A DNA stretch of 64,000 bases from Methanomicrobiaceae archaeon (GTDB taxonomy: Archaea; Halobacteriota; Methanomicrobia; Methanomicrobiales; Methanomicrobiaceae): positions 124,001 through 188,000 of the forward strand of contig JAFGNT010000004.1 in assembly GCA_016926855.1 (NCBI GenBank). The letters run 5' to 3'. The notes under the pieces are model-generated. The model saw nothing but the letters and a program-made list of their open reading frames with translations, did no database searches and was not told the DNA's origin. The position numbers and the translations under genes were made by a program. This document shows, piece after piece, positions 38,112-47,142 of the stretch; positions within the stretch are counted from its first letter, which is position 1; each line of letters starts with the position of its first letter.

Positions 38112-39326
38112 ATGGCATTTTTAACACTGAATGATGTGGATCTTACCCGGAAGACGGCTCTCTTGCGGGTTGATTTCAACTCGCCGATAGACCCGCTATC
38201 CAGCACGATTCTTGATGATAAACGGTTCCGGGAGCATGTCCCGACCATTCAGGCGATGGAGGACGCGAAGTGCGTCATTCTCACGCACCAGAGCAGGCCC
38301 GGGAAGAAGGATTTTACGACGCTGGAGGCGCATGCGGAGATACTCGCGCGGCTTCTCGCCCGGCCGGTGGATTATGTGGACGATATCTTCGGGAAGTGCG
38401 CCCGCGACGCGGTGCGAAACATGGAGCCGGGTGACGTGCTGATGCTCGAAAACGTCCGGTTCAACGCCGAGGAGAACCTGAAACTCCCGCCTGAAGATGC
38501 AAAAAAAACCCTTTTTGTCCGTAAAATCGTGCAGATGGCGGACATCTTTGTCAACGACGCTTTCGGGACGGCACACCGGTCACAGCCGTCCATAGTCGGG
38601 ATCCCTCTTGTGATCCGATCGGTGGCAGGTCTCCTGATGCAGCGGGAAGTAGAGACGCTCTCCCGTGTTATGACGGGAGCACCGAAACCTGTTGTCTTTG
38701 TGCTGGGAGGGACAAAGGTGGATGATTCGGTAGACGTAGCCCGGAACGTGCTTGAAAACGGCATCGCGGACCGTGTGGTCGTGGTTGGTGTGGTTGCAAA
38801 TATCTTTCTCATCGCCGCCGGATATGATATCGGTGCTCCCTCTGCCCAGCTCGTCGAAAAGCTTGGATATACCGGGGAAATCGCAAAGGCACGTGACCTG
38901 CTTGACCGGTACCGCGACGCCATTCTCCTGCCTTCTCATGTGGCAGTCCGGGCCGGGAACGGACGGGCAGAGCACCCGGTGGATGCCATTCCGCCGGACA
39001 AACCTGTCATGGATCTTGGGATGGACGCCATTTTCTCGACCGTGGCCGCTCTCCGTGCTGCGGGAACCGTCGTATTCAACGGTCCGGCGGGAGTCTTTGA
39101 GGATGCACACTTTTCGATAGGCACACTTGAGCTGTTGCGGGCGGCGAGCGAGGCGGTTTTCTCCGTCGTGGGCGGCGGGCATACGGCTGCGGTCATCGAA
39201 AAGATAGGTCTTGAAGACCGTTTCACCCATATTTCAACCGGAGGGGGCGCCTGCATCGAATTTTTAACGGGAAAGCCCCTGCCGGCAGTCTCTGCACTGG
39301 AGGCTTCAAAACGCCTATTCTGGTAA
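38112..39326 (+). CDS. pgk: Phosphoglycerate kinase
   Basis: 404 residues from ATG 38112; the frame runs upstream to 37938 but that part is Pro/Thr-rich and unlike PGK. The enzyme transfers phosphate between 1,3-bisphosphoglycerate and ADP, here mainly for gluconeogenesis. Motifs are LLRVDFNSPID (substrate loop), VNDAFGTAHRSQPS, and the ATP side VVFNGPAGVFE, VVGGGHTAAVIEK and ISTGGGACIEFL. Full length. Confidence 0.96.
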   Translation: MAFLTLNDVDLTRKTALLRVDFNSPIDPLSSTILDDKRFREHVPTIQAMEDAKCVILTHQSRPGKKDFTTLEAHAEILARLLARPVDYVDDIFGKCARDAVRNMEPGDVLMLENVRFNAEENLKLPPEDAKKTLFVRKIVQMADIFVNDAFGTAHRSQPSIVGIPLVIRSVAGLLMQREVETLSRVMTGAPKPVVFVLGGTKVDDSVDVARNVLENGIADRVVVVGVVANIFLIAAGYDIGAPSAQLVEKLGYTGEIAKARDLLDRYRDAILLPSHVAVRAGNGRAEHPVDAIPPDKPVMDLGMDAIFSTVAALRAAGTVVFNGPAGVFEDAHFSIGTLELLRAASEAVFSVVGGGHTAAVIEKIGLEDRFTHISTGGGACIEFLTGKPLPAVSALEASKRLFW

Positions 39327-39632
39327 TGGAATGCGGATTAAATCAGATATATGGGTTAAATTGATAATTTAGTTTCCAAATACGTCTTTTTTATATAACA
39401 AGCCGAAAATCCGGGTAATTATGGATATCCCACGGCGAATATCATATGTGCATTGCATATCGTTATATGCCGTTTCACTATACATCTGGTATAAACGTGG
39501 AAATATCCGGCACGTTTTGTAAGGGATTAAAAACACGGATATACCGAGATACTGGCAAATTCCGGCTTTCAGGAAAAAAGATGACTTTTTCCACACCGCG
39601 TGAGGTGGCCGGGATCATGGGAGGGTGAACGC
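39327..39632. other. AT-rich intergenic region with an inverted repeat
   Basis: 306 bases, clearly richer in A and T than the surroundings. GCATAT-CGTT-ATATGC (39455-39470) is a perfect inverted repeat with a four-base spacer, next to a partial repeat ATCATATGTGCAT (39441-39453). TATA-like stretches occur at 39390-39400. It may hold a promoter and operator for the small gene at 39633. Frames in it look non-coding. Confidence 0.45.
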
Positions 39633-39809
39633 GTGAAATCGTCTCGGGAACATCGTCGTCAGGCATCACAGGCATTTGATTCGCTATTTCAGCAAGTTTT
39701 GTCCGCCGAAGTGACAGAGTACCTGCCGGAATGGAAAGAGTCCGATCCTGACGTTTTTAAGACCATTATAACGCTCGCAAAAAAGGAATTGCGGGTGGAT
39801 TATCTTTAA
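39633..39809 (+). CDS. Small hypothetical protein (58 aa)
   Basis: GTG 39633 follows GGGAGGGTGAAC, a strong ribosome-binding site; the frame upstream to 39600 is not needed. The product is helical (RRQASQAFDSLFQQVLSAEV and FKTIITLAKKELRVDY) with no membrane span. The family is unknown. It is convergent with the TPR gene, with 25 bases between the stops, and sits downstream of the AT-rich region. Confidence 0.55.
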   Translation: MKSSREHRRQASQAFDSLFQQVLSAEVTEYLPEWKESDPDVFKTIITLAKKELRVDYL

Positions 39810-39834
39810 AAGAACGAACGCTCCGGTCCGCACC

Positions 39835-42800
39835 TCAGACCTTCTCTTCTGTCGCCGTTTCCGCATGCCGTACGGCATTCTGCAGACAGACTGCGGCTTC
39901 GGAAAACCTTCCGAGATGGTGCAACGCCATTCCCTTATGATACCAGCCGAGCGAATGATCCGGCACAGCATCAAGCATCCGGTCGAAGAGCGTGCATGCC
40001 GGTTCGTACCGTCCCTGCCGTGCAAGAGCAAGCCCTTTCCGGTACAGCATATCGGGATCTTCGCCGCCACGCTCGATCGCCTGGTCGAATGATTTGACCG
40101 CGTCCGAATACCGCCCCATATCATCAAGAAGGACACCGCGGGCCACCCAGAGGAATGGATCGCTGTTTCGTGCCCTAAGCGCCCTGTCATAGGCACAAAG
40201 TGCATCCTCGAATTGTCCTGTCTTATGAAGCAGGCTGGCGAACAGGACCTGCGCCGCACTATGGTCGCCCTTCCGCGAGAGAATGCGTTTGATGATTTCA
40301 GTCGCTTCACGGTAATCCGCGTGACGGATCAATGTGAGGGCGAAGTCGAAGAGTGTGTCGGGATTTTCACCCTCCAGTTCGAGGAGAGCGCGATAGTGGG
40401 AGAACGCCTCGGCGGGCAATCCCTGGTGTTCGAGTAGGGAGATCAGGGCATGAAGTGCGGCCACGTTCCCCGGATCCGCCGCAAGCACAGCCTTGTAAGC
40501 ATCCGACGCTTCGGTGGACCTGCCCAGCCGTGCGAGTACATCGGCTTTTTTCACCAGCGCCTCCCGGTGGCCGGGATCCGACGCCAATATTTCCGAGAAC
40601 GCCTCCAGGGCCTCGTCATACCGGCCAAGAGTTGTGAGGGCCGTTCCGAGCATGATCCAGCTCCCGGGATCACTGCTGTCGGTTTCAAGCGCTTCCGCGA
40701 ACCTGGTGACTGCCTCGTCGGTCCGTCCTGCCCGGAGCAGTGCATGTGCCGCCTCCCTCCGGGCGCCGGTATCGTCGGGTGCCCGTGCAAGATAGGTATC
40801 GAATGATACTATAGCGTCCGTATATTTGCCGGAAGCCAGAAGAGCCTGTGCCTTAACGCGGAGTGCCCTGATATCCTCCGGATCAAGTGCCAGAGCCCGG
40901 TCTGCATGGGAAACGGCCTGTTTCTTCTTCCCGGCCGCATAGACGAGGTCGGCGAGAGAGGACCACCCGCCCGGGATCTCCGGATTTTCCCCGACTGCTT
41001 CGGTGAAGCACCGGATTGCCTCGTCACGATCGCCCATCTGCGAACGGATCATCCCGAGCGTCATCCAGCAATCCGCATCTCCCTGCCGACCGGCCGCTCC
41101 ACAGGAGAAGATCTCGGCCGCCTCTCTGTACTTCCCGAGTGCCAGTAAAGAATGGCCGAGTGTACTCCGGATCCCGGGCAGTGTGAGGCCGGCTGAGAGA
41201 AGACCCTGTGCTGCTGCTGCGGAAGGCTTCGGATCACCGATCTTTCCGGTGATCCGGTACCGGGCCAGAAGCGCCGCCCGGTCGTCCGGAGCCCGCGCAA
41301 GAATCCGGTCGAGTGCTGCGAGTGCATCCCGGTACGCACCGGTGCGTTCGCATGCCATGGCATACCGGAGCAGGGCCCCGGCATCATCCGGTTTTCGTTC
41401 GAGATACAGGTGAAAGCATGAACAGGCCTCCTCCTCCCTTCCGAGGTCGAGAAGCAGGTCCCCGAGCTCGTACAGCGTCTGTGTGTCTCCGGGCCACTGT
41501 TCCAGAACCACGGAAAATTCGCAGGCGGCGTCGCTCCCCTCTCCGGCATGTATGAGTGTACGGGCATACGCAAGGCGTGCAGCCGTATCAGTTGGATCGG
41601 CATCGAGGATTTGCCGGTATACTCCGGCAGCTCCGCTGATGTCGCCCTCATGGACCAGAGCTGAAGCAGCCCCGGAAAGTGCCTCACGGTCGCCCGGTAC
41701 CTGACGAAGGAGCGAAGAAAACGCTTCGGATGCAGCATGGTAATGGCCGAGGTGCAGGTGGGCGGACGCCCTCAGGCGGAGAAGCATGGTGTTTTCCGGG
41801 CCGTCTTCGGAAAGGCGGTTCAGCCGTTTCAGCGCCTCTTCGTACTTTCCCAGGTGATACTGCGCAAACGCCTCGAATCCCCTGATAGTCCGTTCGCTGA
41901 CGTCCGTATCCCCCGGTGCCGGTGCCCCACCGCGTTTCCCATCATCCCGGGAAAACAGGGTGAAATCCGTGTCCCCGCCTATCCAGCTCATGCCGGCCCG
42001 GCCCGTCCGCTGTTTCACGTGCTCAAAACTCCCGAGTGCCTGCTCGTACCTGCCCGCCAGGAAGAGCGACAGCCCCCGGTAGTACCATGCCGTCGTGTTG
42101 GTCTGGTCCTGCTTGAGCAGGTAATCGAAAGCATCGACACTCCTCTCAAGGTCTCCCGACAGCACTGCAGAAATGCCCACCATAAACCTGGCAACGGCAT
42201 TGTTGGGATCCGCCTTAATCACCGTCTCGAATGCGGCATCTGCGTTCGGATACTCTCCTTTCCAGAACAGGGCAAGGCCGCGCTCCAGCCGGGCGGCCGA
42301 CTGCTCGGGGTGGTGGACGGCAACGGCCTCGTAACAGCGTGCCGCATCGCCGAACTTGCCCGCCATCATGTAGATCTGCGCAAGCTGGTAATGCGTTCCG
42401 ATATCGTCGGGATTCCGGGCCACCGCTCCCTCAAAAGCCTCCGCGGCTTCGGCAAACGATCCCTGACGCTCCAGGATTCGTCCTTTTTCGGCAAGGAGGA
42501 CGGGATTGCCGGGGTGGTTTTTCAGGATCCGTGTGGTGTGCCGGATCGCATCCGCAGAGTGCCCCGCACGTGAGGAGAGTGACGCGAGGCGGTCCAGGAG
42601 AAGGGAATTATCGGGATCGTGCAGAAGAACACGTTCAAAGCACCCCGCTGCCTCCTCCCACAATCCGGCCTGATCGAGGCATTCTCCTTTCATTAACCCG
42701 GCAGTAACATCATCCGGCTCGGCAGTGAGAATGCGGTCCAGCACCGTGATCGCATCATTCGCCCGGCCGAGACGCATCTGCATGCGTGCGAGGGCACGGA

Positions 42801-43050
42801 GGATCGTGATATCGGGATTGAGTCCGGCCGCCCGGTCATACAGGAGGGCGGCGTCATCGTACAAAAAAAGGTTTTCCCGTGCTGTTCCCGCCAGATAATA
42901 CAGCCATCCATCCTCCGGACTAATTTCGAGTGCCTTATCGAAGTGTTTCACAGCATCGTCGTATCGCCCCTTTTCGAGAGAGGCGTTCCCTTTCTGAATC
43001 CAGGGATTCGGGTTTTTTCCCTGGCCGAGAATGTTACCGAGGATATCCAT
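39835..43050 (-). CDS. Large tetratricopeptide-repeat protein
   Basis: 1071 residues of tandem TPR units of 34 residues from about residue 20 to the end, roughly 28-30 copies (typical ones: NPDDIGTHYQLAQIYMMAGK and DPGHREALVKKADVLARLGR). A small break with charged insert occurs near residues 355-380 (TLFSRDDGKRGGAPAPGDT). There is no signal peptide, membrane span or enzyme domain, so it is a cytosolic scaffold. Translation likely starts at ATG 43050 with AAAAGGT upstream; the GTG at 43056 is an alternative. Binding partners cannot be read. Repeats are diverged, so this is not a recent DNA expansion. Confidence 0.92.
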   Translation of the reverse strand: MDILGNILGQGKNPNPWIQKGNASLEKGRYDDAVKHFDKALEISPEDGWLYYLAGTARENLFLYDDAALLYDRAAGLNPDITILRALARMQMRLGRANDAITVLDRILTAEPDDVTAGLMKGECLDQAGLWEEAAGCFERVLLHDPDNSLLLDRLASLSSRAGHSADAIRHTTRILKNHPGNPVLLAEKGRILERQGSFAEAAEAFEGAVARNPDDIGTHYQLAQIYMMAGKFGDAARCYEAVAVHHPEQSAARLERGLALFWKGEYPNADAAFETVIKADPNNAVARFMVGISAVLSGDLERSVDAFDYLLKQDQTNTTAWYYRGLSLFLAGRYEQALGSFEHVKQRTGRAGMSWIGGDTDFTLFSRDDGKRGGAPAPGDTDVSERTIRGFEAFAQYHLGKYEEALKRLNRLSEDGPENTMLLRLRASAHLHLGHYHAASEAFSSLLRQVPGDREALSGAASALVHEGDISGAAGVYRQILDADPTDTAARLAYARTLIHAGEGSDAACEFSVVLEQWPGDTQTLYELGDLLLDLGREEEACSCFHLYLERKPDDAGALLRYAMACERTGAYRDALAALDRILARAPDDRAALLARYRITGKIGDPKPSAAAAQGLLSAGLTLPGIRSTLGHSLLALGKYREAAEIFSCGAAGRQGDADCWMTLGMIRSQMGDRDEAIRCFTEAVGENPEIPGGWSSLADLVYAAGKKKQAVSHADRALALDPEDIRALRVKAQALLASGKYTDAIVSFDTYLARAPDDTGARREAAHALLRAGRTDEAVTRFAEALETDSSDPGSWIMLGTALTTLGRYDEALEAFSEILASDPGHREALVKKADVLARLGRSTEASDAYKAVLAADPGNVAALHALISLLEHQGLPAEAFSHYRALLELEGENPDTLFDFALTLIRHADYREATEIIKRILSRKGDHSAAQVLFASLLHKTGQFEDALCAYDRALRARNSDPFLWVARGVLLDDMGRYSDAVKSFDQAIERGGEDPDMLYRKGLALARQGRYEPACTLFDRMLDAVPDHSLGWYHKGMALHHLGRFSEAAVCLQNAVRHAETATEEKV

Positions 43051-43097
43051 TGCCACTACCTTTTCGAGGGTTCGTACTTACAGGTACGGTAATGAGA

Positions 43098-43107
43098 CTA
43101 TAAATAG
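43098..43107. promoter_or_regulatory. Near-palindromic TATA element between the TPR and rubredoxin genes
   Basis: CTATAAATAG reads as a TATA box on both strands (CTATTTATAG on the minus strand). On the minus strand it gives a start near 43075 and a short leader for the TPR gene. On the plus strand it would leave a leader of about 115 bases before the rubredoxin gene. Confidence 0.45.
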
Positions 43108-43245
43108 CAAGTCCGGTTCGCGGAGCTGCTTCTGTTCACTGGTACGAAGCATCATATACCCTGCTGTCCATCCCCTGAGTACTGGCACCACCCGGGTTCA
43201 TCCGAGAACAGACGGCCCGGAGTGGCGCCGGAGGAGTGATGAAAG

Positions 43246-43629
43246 ATGAAACAGATTAAGCGCTACAAATGCCGGTACTGTGAATACGTCTATTCACCCC
43301 TTGTCGGGGAGCCGCACCACGGCATTCCTGCGGGCACAGCTTTTGAAGATCTGCCGGAGGACTACGTATGCCCCGTTTGCGGGGCACAAGGCAAGGGTGC
43401 GGTTGGCACATGGGGATTTGAACTCTGGCTGCCGACGATGTTCCGGTGCAAAATATGCGGTTACGTCTACGACAAAAAGCGCGGTGAACCCCACCATGGC
43501 ATACAGCCCGGCACAGCATTTGAAGATCTTCCCGCCGATTACGCATGTCCGGTATGCGGCAGCGATCCGAAGATTTCCGGGGAATACGGGAAGGTGGGAA
43601 AAGAGCAGTTTGAGCCGCTCATGCGCTGA
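43246..43629 (+). CDS. Tandem rubredoxin (two FeS4 domains)
   Basis: 127 residues with two rubredoxin domains, each with two CXXC pairs: [10 protein letters not shown]...CPVCGAQGK (7-50) and [10 protein letters not shown]...CPVCGSDPK (66-110). Each has GEPHHGI in place of the usual DPxxGI and a shared GTAFEDLP. The iron is bound by four Cys in each domain, so the protein can hold two electrons. It would carry electrons to oxidoreductases, often for oxygen or peroxide detoxification in methanogens. GGAGGAGTGATGAAAG precedes ATG 43246. The linker ([15 protein letters not shown]) is unusual. Confidence 0.93.
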   Translation: MKQIKRYKCRYCEYVYSPLVGEPHHGIPAGTAFEDLPEDYVCPVCGAQGKGAVGTWGFELWLPTMFRCKICGYVYDKKRGEPHHGIQPGTAFEDLPADYACPVCGSDPKISGEYGKVGKEQFEPLMR

Positions 43630-43767
43630 TCCACGACTCCGAAACGAGGAGGGAAGGCCCGATTCGCGATATTTATCGTCCCGGGAAATCGGAATCTTTT
43701 CATCCGATGGAGGCGCAGTTTTTTTTCTGAAGCAGAGGGGGAATCCCGCACGTCGACACCATGGGGC

Positions 43768-44031
43768 ATGAATCTGGAAACGATTATCGAAGGAACAGGA
43801 GAACTGGATCACCTCTTCGTTCTTGTTGAACGCCGGCGTCAGGCGGCCTGCAGTGAGGATGACGATACGGAACAGGACGCGGTGGTGATCGTGGAGCGGA
43901 TCATCAACCCGATCCTCTGCGATCTCGAAGCATTTTTAAAAGGACGAGTCACCGCATCAATGCCGCTGCCGGAAGTCAGGGAACTTGTATCAGGCTGGAT
44001 CGATGAGCAGATCGCCCGTGAGAACCGATAA
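43768..44031 (+). CDS. Small acidic hypothetical protein (87 aa)
   Basis: An acidic, mostly helical protein with ELDHLFVLVERRRQAACSED near the N-terminus and AVVIVERIINPILCDLEAFL in the middle; no motif is recognised. It follows the rubredoxin gene on the same strand by 138 bases. The ATG at 43768 is preceded by only a weak GGGGCATG signal. The good codon use supports a real gene. Confidence 0.55.
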   Translation: MNLETIIEGTGELDHLFVLVERRRQAACSEDDDTEQDAVVIVERIINPILCDLEAFLKGRVTASMPLPEVRELVSGWIDEQIARENR

Positions 44032-44097
44032 TGCTTGAGGTGCATCTCCTCACACAGCCAAAACCCCCGTCGCCCTGACCCTGCCGGCAGGTTTTCA

Positions 44098-46404
44098 TCA
44101 TCCCTTTCCGGAATGTGCCACGTCTGTCCGGCCGGAACCCACACCGTTTCTTTGGTACGTGTTCAGGGTAAAACATATTGTCATTCCCTCGCCAGGGTGC
44201 CCGGGAATCCGGTCCTCAGCCCAGATGCGGCCGCCGTAACTCTCGATCAGCATCCTGCAGATCGACAGGCCGAGCCCTTTGCCGCTCCTGCTGCTGTTGC
44301 CTGTTTCGAACCGGTTGAAGATCCGTGATTTGTCGGGCATGCCCGGCCCCGTGTCGGAGACGCTGACGATAACCTGTTTGTCCTTCTTTTCTACGCCGAT
44401 GGCAATCCTCACATCATCTCCGCCGAATTTTCTGCTGTTGGTGATGAGGTTCGTGAACACTTCTGAGAGGAGTTCGTTTGCGCATACGACTGCACCCGAA
44501 GGAGTAAAGTCGATATGCACATCAGAAAAGTTTTTGATGTCCGCCCTGATGATTTCATCGAGAGGCACCGGCTGGATTTTCTGCTTTATATCGCGTATTT
44601 TCCGTATCGTCGACACATTGTCGATAATTTTTGCACTCTGCTGTACACTCGAGAGGATCTTGTGAATATACTCCGACGGGGCGCCTTCCGGTATCAGTCC
44701 GGCAAGGATCTCAGCATATCCGAGGGATATAGTGTTGATATTATTAAGGTCATGGGCCATGATGTCGAGGTAGAGGTTTGCCTCTGTGTTGGACTGCTCC
44801 AGCTCTTTCCTGAGTGTGTTCTGGAGGATGGCACTGGCAAGTTCGCGGCCAAGGGTGATAATCATCGCCTTCTCTTCCTCCGAAAACAGTGAACGATGCC
44901 TGCTGGCGATGAACATCACCCCGACCGTCCGTTCCTCGGTTGAAAGCGGAATGGCTGCAAACACTTTCATGCCGATTTTCCGGGCGAATATCCTGAGTGA
45001 ACTTGCCGATGAAGATTCATCATCCGTTGTGGTCACCTCGGAAAAAGCGGGTTGCGACCGGATGAAGTACTCGTGGTAGGGTTCAATGCCGGTCTCCAGT
45101 TTTTGTAGGGAGCGGTCAAATTCGGCCTTTTCCACGTCGGTGAGTCCCTGGACCGTTATCAGGCCCGCTTCCTGTGTTCCGCTTTCGGTGAGATAGATTG
45201 CCCCGGCATCGAAATCCAGCATACCGAGAATCTGAGCGAGTGAGAAGGTTAAAAATGCATGGGTTTTGCATGACGACGTCGCTGCTTTAATTATTATATT
45301 GATGATGGAAAGCTGGCTGTTTCGAACAGCCAGAGCATTTTCAAAAGATTTTCGCTCAGAGATGTCTACGAAGATTCCCCGGAATCCGATTATCTCATCA
45401 TTTTTTAAAATCGGTGATAAATATATCATTGCCGGAAATGTGGTCCCGTCTTTTCGCAGTCCTGTATATTCGACGCCATTCGGACTTGCCTCACCGCGAG
45501 TGCGCCGTAATAAATTATCATGCATCCGCTGTCTCTCATGTTCTGGCATAATCTGGTCAGCATTGATGCCCTGTGCAACATCGGAGGCAGTATAGCCAAA
45601 CGTTTCGATACCGCTTTTGTTCGCGAATGTGATCTCTCTGTTCAGGTCGAGTTCGAAGACAGCCTGTGGCAGCAGGTCGGCGAGTTCGCGGAACCGGTGT
45701 TCGCTTTCGCGCAGGGTATCCTCCGCACGTTTCCGCGCGGTGATGTCGGTCAGGATGAGAATCACGGTGTCTCCCATGAGTGTACCGCCCGTGATAAGAC
45801 AGCTGACCTGGCGGCCGCCCGAATCCGTGAGTGTTATCTCCTGTTCGCACACGGTTCTCTCCTCCCGAAGCCTCCCGAAAAACGTTGCACGCTCGTCGAC
45901 ATCCGTCCAGTAGTCGAAGAAAGACTCTCCGGCCTCTTTCTTATTGAGGCCACCGAACAGCGGCTGGCACTGGCTGTTTGATTCGCGCACCATGCCGGTC
46001 TCCGCATCGATAAGGCAGATGCAGCTCCCGGAATTATCGAACACGTTGCGGTATTTCAGTTCGTTTATCCTGATTGTCGACGAGAGAGAGGATACCACGA
46101 GTCCGACGCTGACATACACATAGAATTGCATGGCAGCTGTCAGGAGCTCCATCGTGGGAGGATTGACATACCAGAAGACTCCGAGGTAGATGAAGCTGAT
46201 TATCGTCGCACTCATGACGCCCCTTCTTGGATAATGGAATGCGGCGAATACGACCGGAAAATAGAAGAAATGGGTGATGACAATGGTAAAATTGTCCGAG
46301 ATGACAAAGAGAATGATCTCTGCTATCACGAGCGTGAAGAGAACTATGCCGAGAATTACCTCCGTCACGATGTCTTTCCGGGTATATGTCCCTTTCCCGT
46401 TCAC
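44098..46404 (-). CDS. Membrane-bound PAS-PAS-GAF sensor histidine kinase
   Basis: 768 residues. Four membrane spans occupy about 15-125 (VILGIVLFTLVIAEIILFVI, THFFYFPVVFAAFHY, MSATIISFIYLGVFWYV, FYVYVSVGLVVSSLS). They are followed by PAS (about 130-245), a second PAS (about 245-365), GAF (about 385-530), dimerisation and ATPase domains. The acceptor is His551 in DIMAHDLNN. ATPase boxes are VFTNLITNSRKFG, VSDTGPGMPD and GKGLGLSIC. It is a full kinase closely related to the cytoplasmic one at 5090, which has lost the acceptor His. The start is GTG 46404 with GGTGAACTGAT upstream. No partner receiver is adjacent. Confidence 0.93.
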   Translation of the reverse strand: MNGKGTYTRKDIVTEVILGIVLFTLVIAEIILFVISDNFTIVITHFFYFPVVFAAFHYPRRGVMSATIISFIYLGVFWYVNPPTMELLTAAMQFYVYVSVGLVVSSLSSTIRINELKYRNVFDNSGSCICLIDAETGMVRESNSQCQPLFGGLNKKEAGESFFDYWTDVDERATFFGRLREERTVCEQEITLTDSGGRQVSCLITGGTLMGDTVILILTDITARKRAEDTLRESEHRFRELADLLPQAVFELDLNREITFANKSGIETFGYTASDVAQGINADQIMPEHERQRMHDNLLRRTRGEASPNGVEYTGLRKDGTTFPAMIYLSPILKNDEIIGFRGIFVDISERKSFENALAVRNSQLSIINIIIKAATSSCKTHAFLTFSLAQILGMLDFDAGAIYLTESGTQEAGLITVQGLTDVEKAEFDRSLQKLETGIEPYHEYFIRSQPAFSEVTTTDDESSSASSLRIFARKIGMKVFAAIPLSTEERTVGVMFIASRHRSLFSEEEKAMIITLGRELASAILQNTLRKELEQSNTEANLYLDIMAHDLNNINTISLGYAEILAGLIPEGAPSEYIHKILSSVQQSAKIIDNVSTIRKIRDIKQKIQPVPLDEIIRADIKNFSDVHIDFTPSGAVVCANELLSEVFTNLITNSRKFGGDDVRIAIGVEKKDKQVIVSVSDTGPGMPDKSRIFNRFETGNSSRSGKGLGLSICRMLIESYGGRIWAEDRIPGHPGEGMTICFTLNTYQRNGVGSGRTDVAHSGKG

Positions 46405-46650
46405 ATCAGTTCACCGGATACTAAAAAATTTACTCTCTACGTTATTGTATGCTCAGGTCGGTTTTGTTTGTTGTGGTCGTGTCCCGAAAGAGAGACGCGG
46501 TAGTGCCGGGATCGGTTGTGTCGGTACGGCCTCCGGGCCGGCTGTAATTATCTGCATGCCCGAAATGACAAAACGGTGCTCCCTCACGAGGGTCTCCCTG
46601 CGGTAATTTTATTGGGTGCCGGGAGTATTGTTCGATTGGTGATATCTGCG

Positions 46651-47055
46651 ATGGTTACACTGACTGAAGAGATGAAAAAGGCGATGGCGACAATCAAGGC
46701 GTTTCCGGTGGCAACTGCCTCGAAGGACGGGTGGCCCAACGTTGTGCCCATCGGATTTCTGGAACTTGTGGATGACGAAACAATATGGATTGCCGACAAT
46801 TTTATGCTGAAAACGCTTGCAAATGTCCGGGAAAATCCGAAGATTGCGATTTTTGTCTGGGGTCCCGAGACGAAGGGGTGCTACCAGATCAAGGGCGAGG
46901 TCTCACTCAAAACGAGCGGCCCTGACTTTGATAAGATGCAGGAGACCGTACGGGCAAAGATGGCGAAGGCTCCCGCGAAGGGGCTTCTCATCATGAAGAT
47001 TACCGCTGTCTTCGAGTGCGCACCCGGGGCGAATGCCGGGGCAAAGATCCTGTGA
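46651..47055 (+). CDS. Pyridoxamine 5'-phosphate oxidase-fold flavoprotein
   Basis: 134 residues from ATG 46651. The fold is the split barrel of the PNPOx-like FMN-binding family, as shown by FPVATASKDGWPNVVPIGFL and ETIWIADNFMLKTLANVREN, then KIAIFVWGPETKGCYQIKGE. In archaea these proteins often bind FMN or F420 and are reductases of unknown substrate. The length is typical of the single-domain type. The frame extends upstream to 46516 but has no start signal. Confidence 0.88.
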   Translation: MVTLTEEMKKAMATIKAFPVATASKDGWPNVVPIGFLELVDDETIWIADNFMLKTLANVRENPKIAIFVWGPETKGCYQIKGEVSLKTSGPDFDKMQETVRAKMAKAPAKGLLIMKITAVFECAPGANAGAKIL

Positions 47056-47142
47056 TATGGCAGCCAGGGAGAACAATTGGGTGTAAGCAAGGAGATCGGA
47101 TTTTCCCGGAAAATGACGGCGTGGAAAGGAGGATGTGAGAAT

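Noticed and set aside
39835-43050. Recent tandem DNA repeat array
   Set aside because: The repetition is at protein level (TPR); the DNA units differ strongly, so there is no repeat expansion or CRISPR-like structure.
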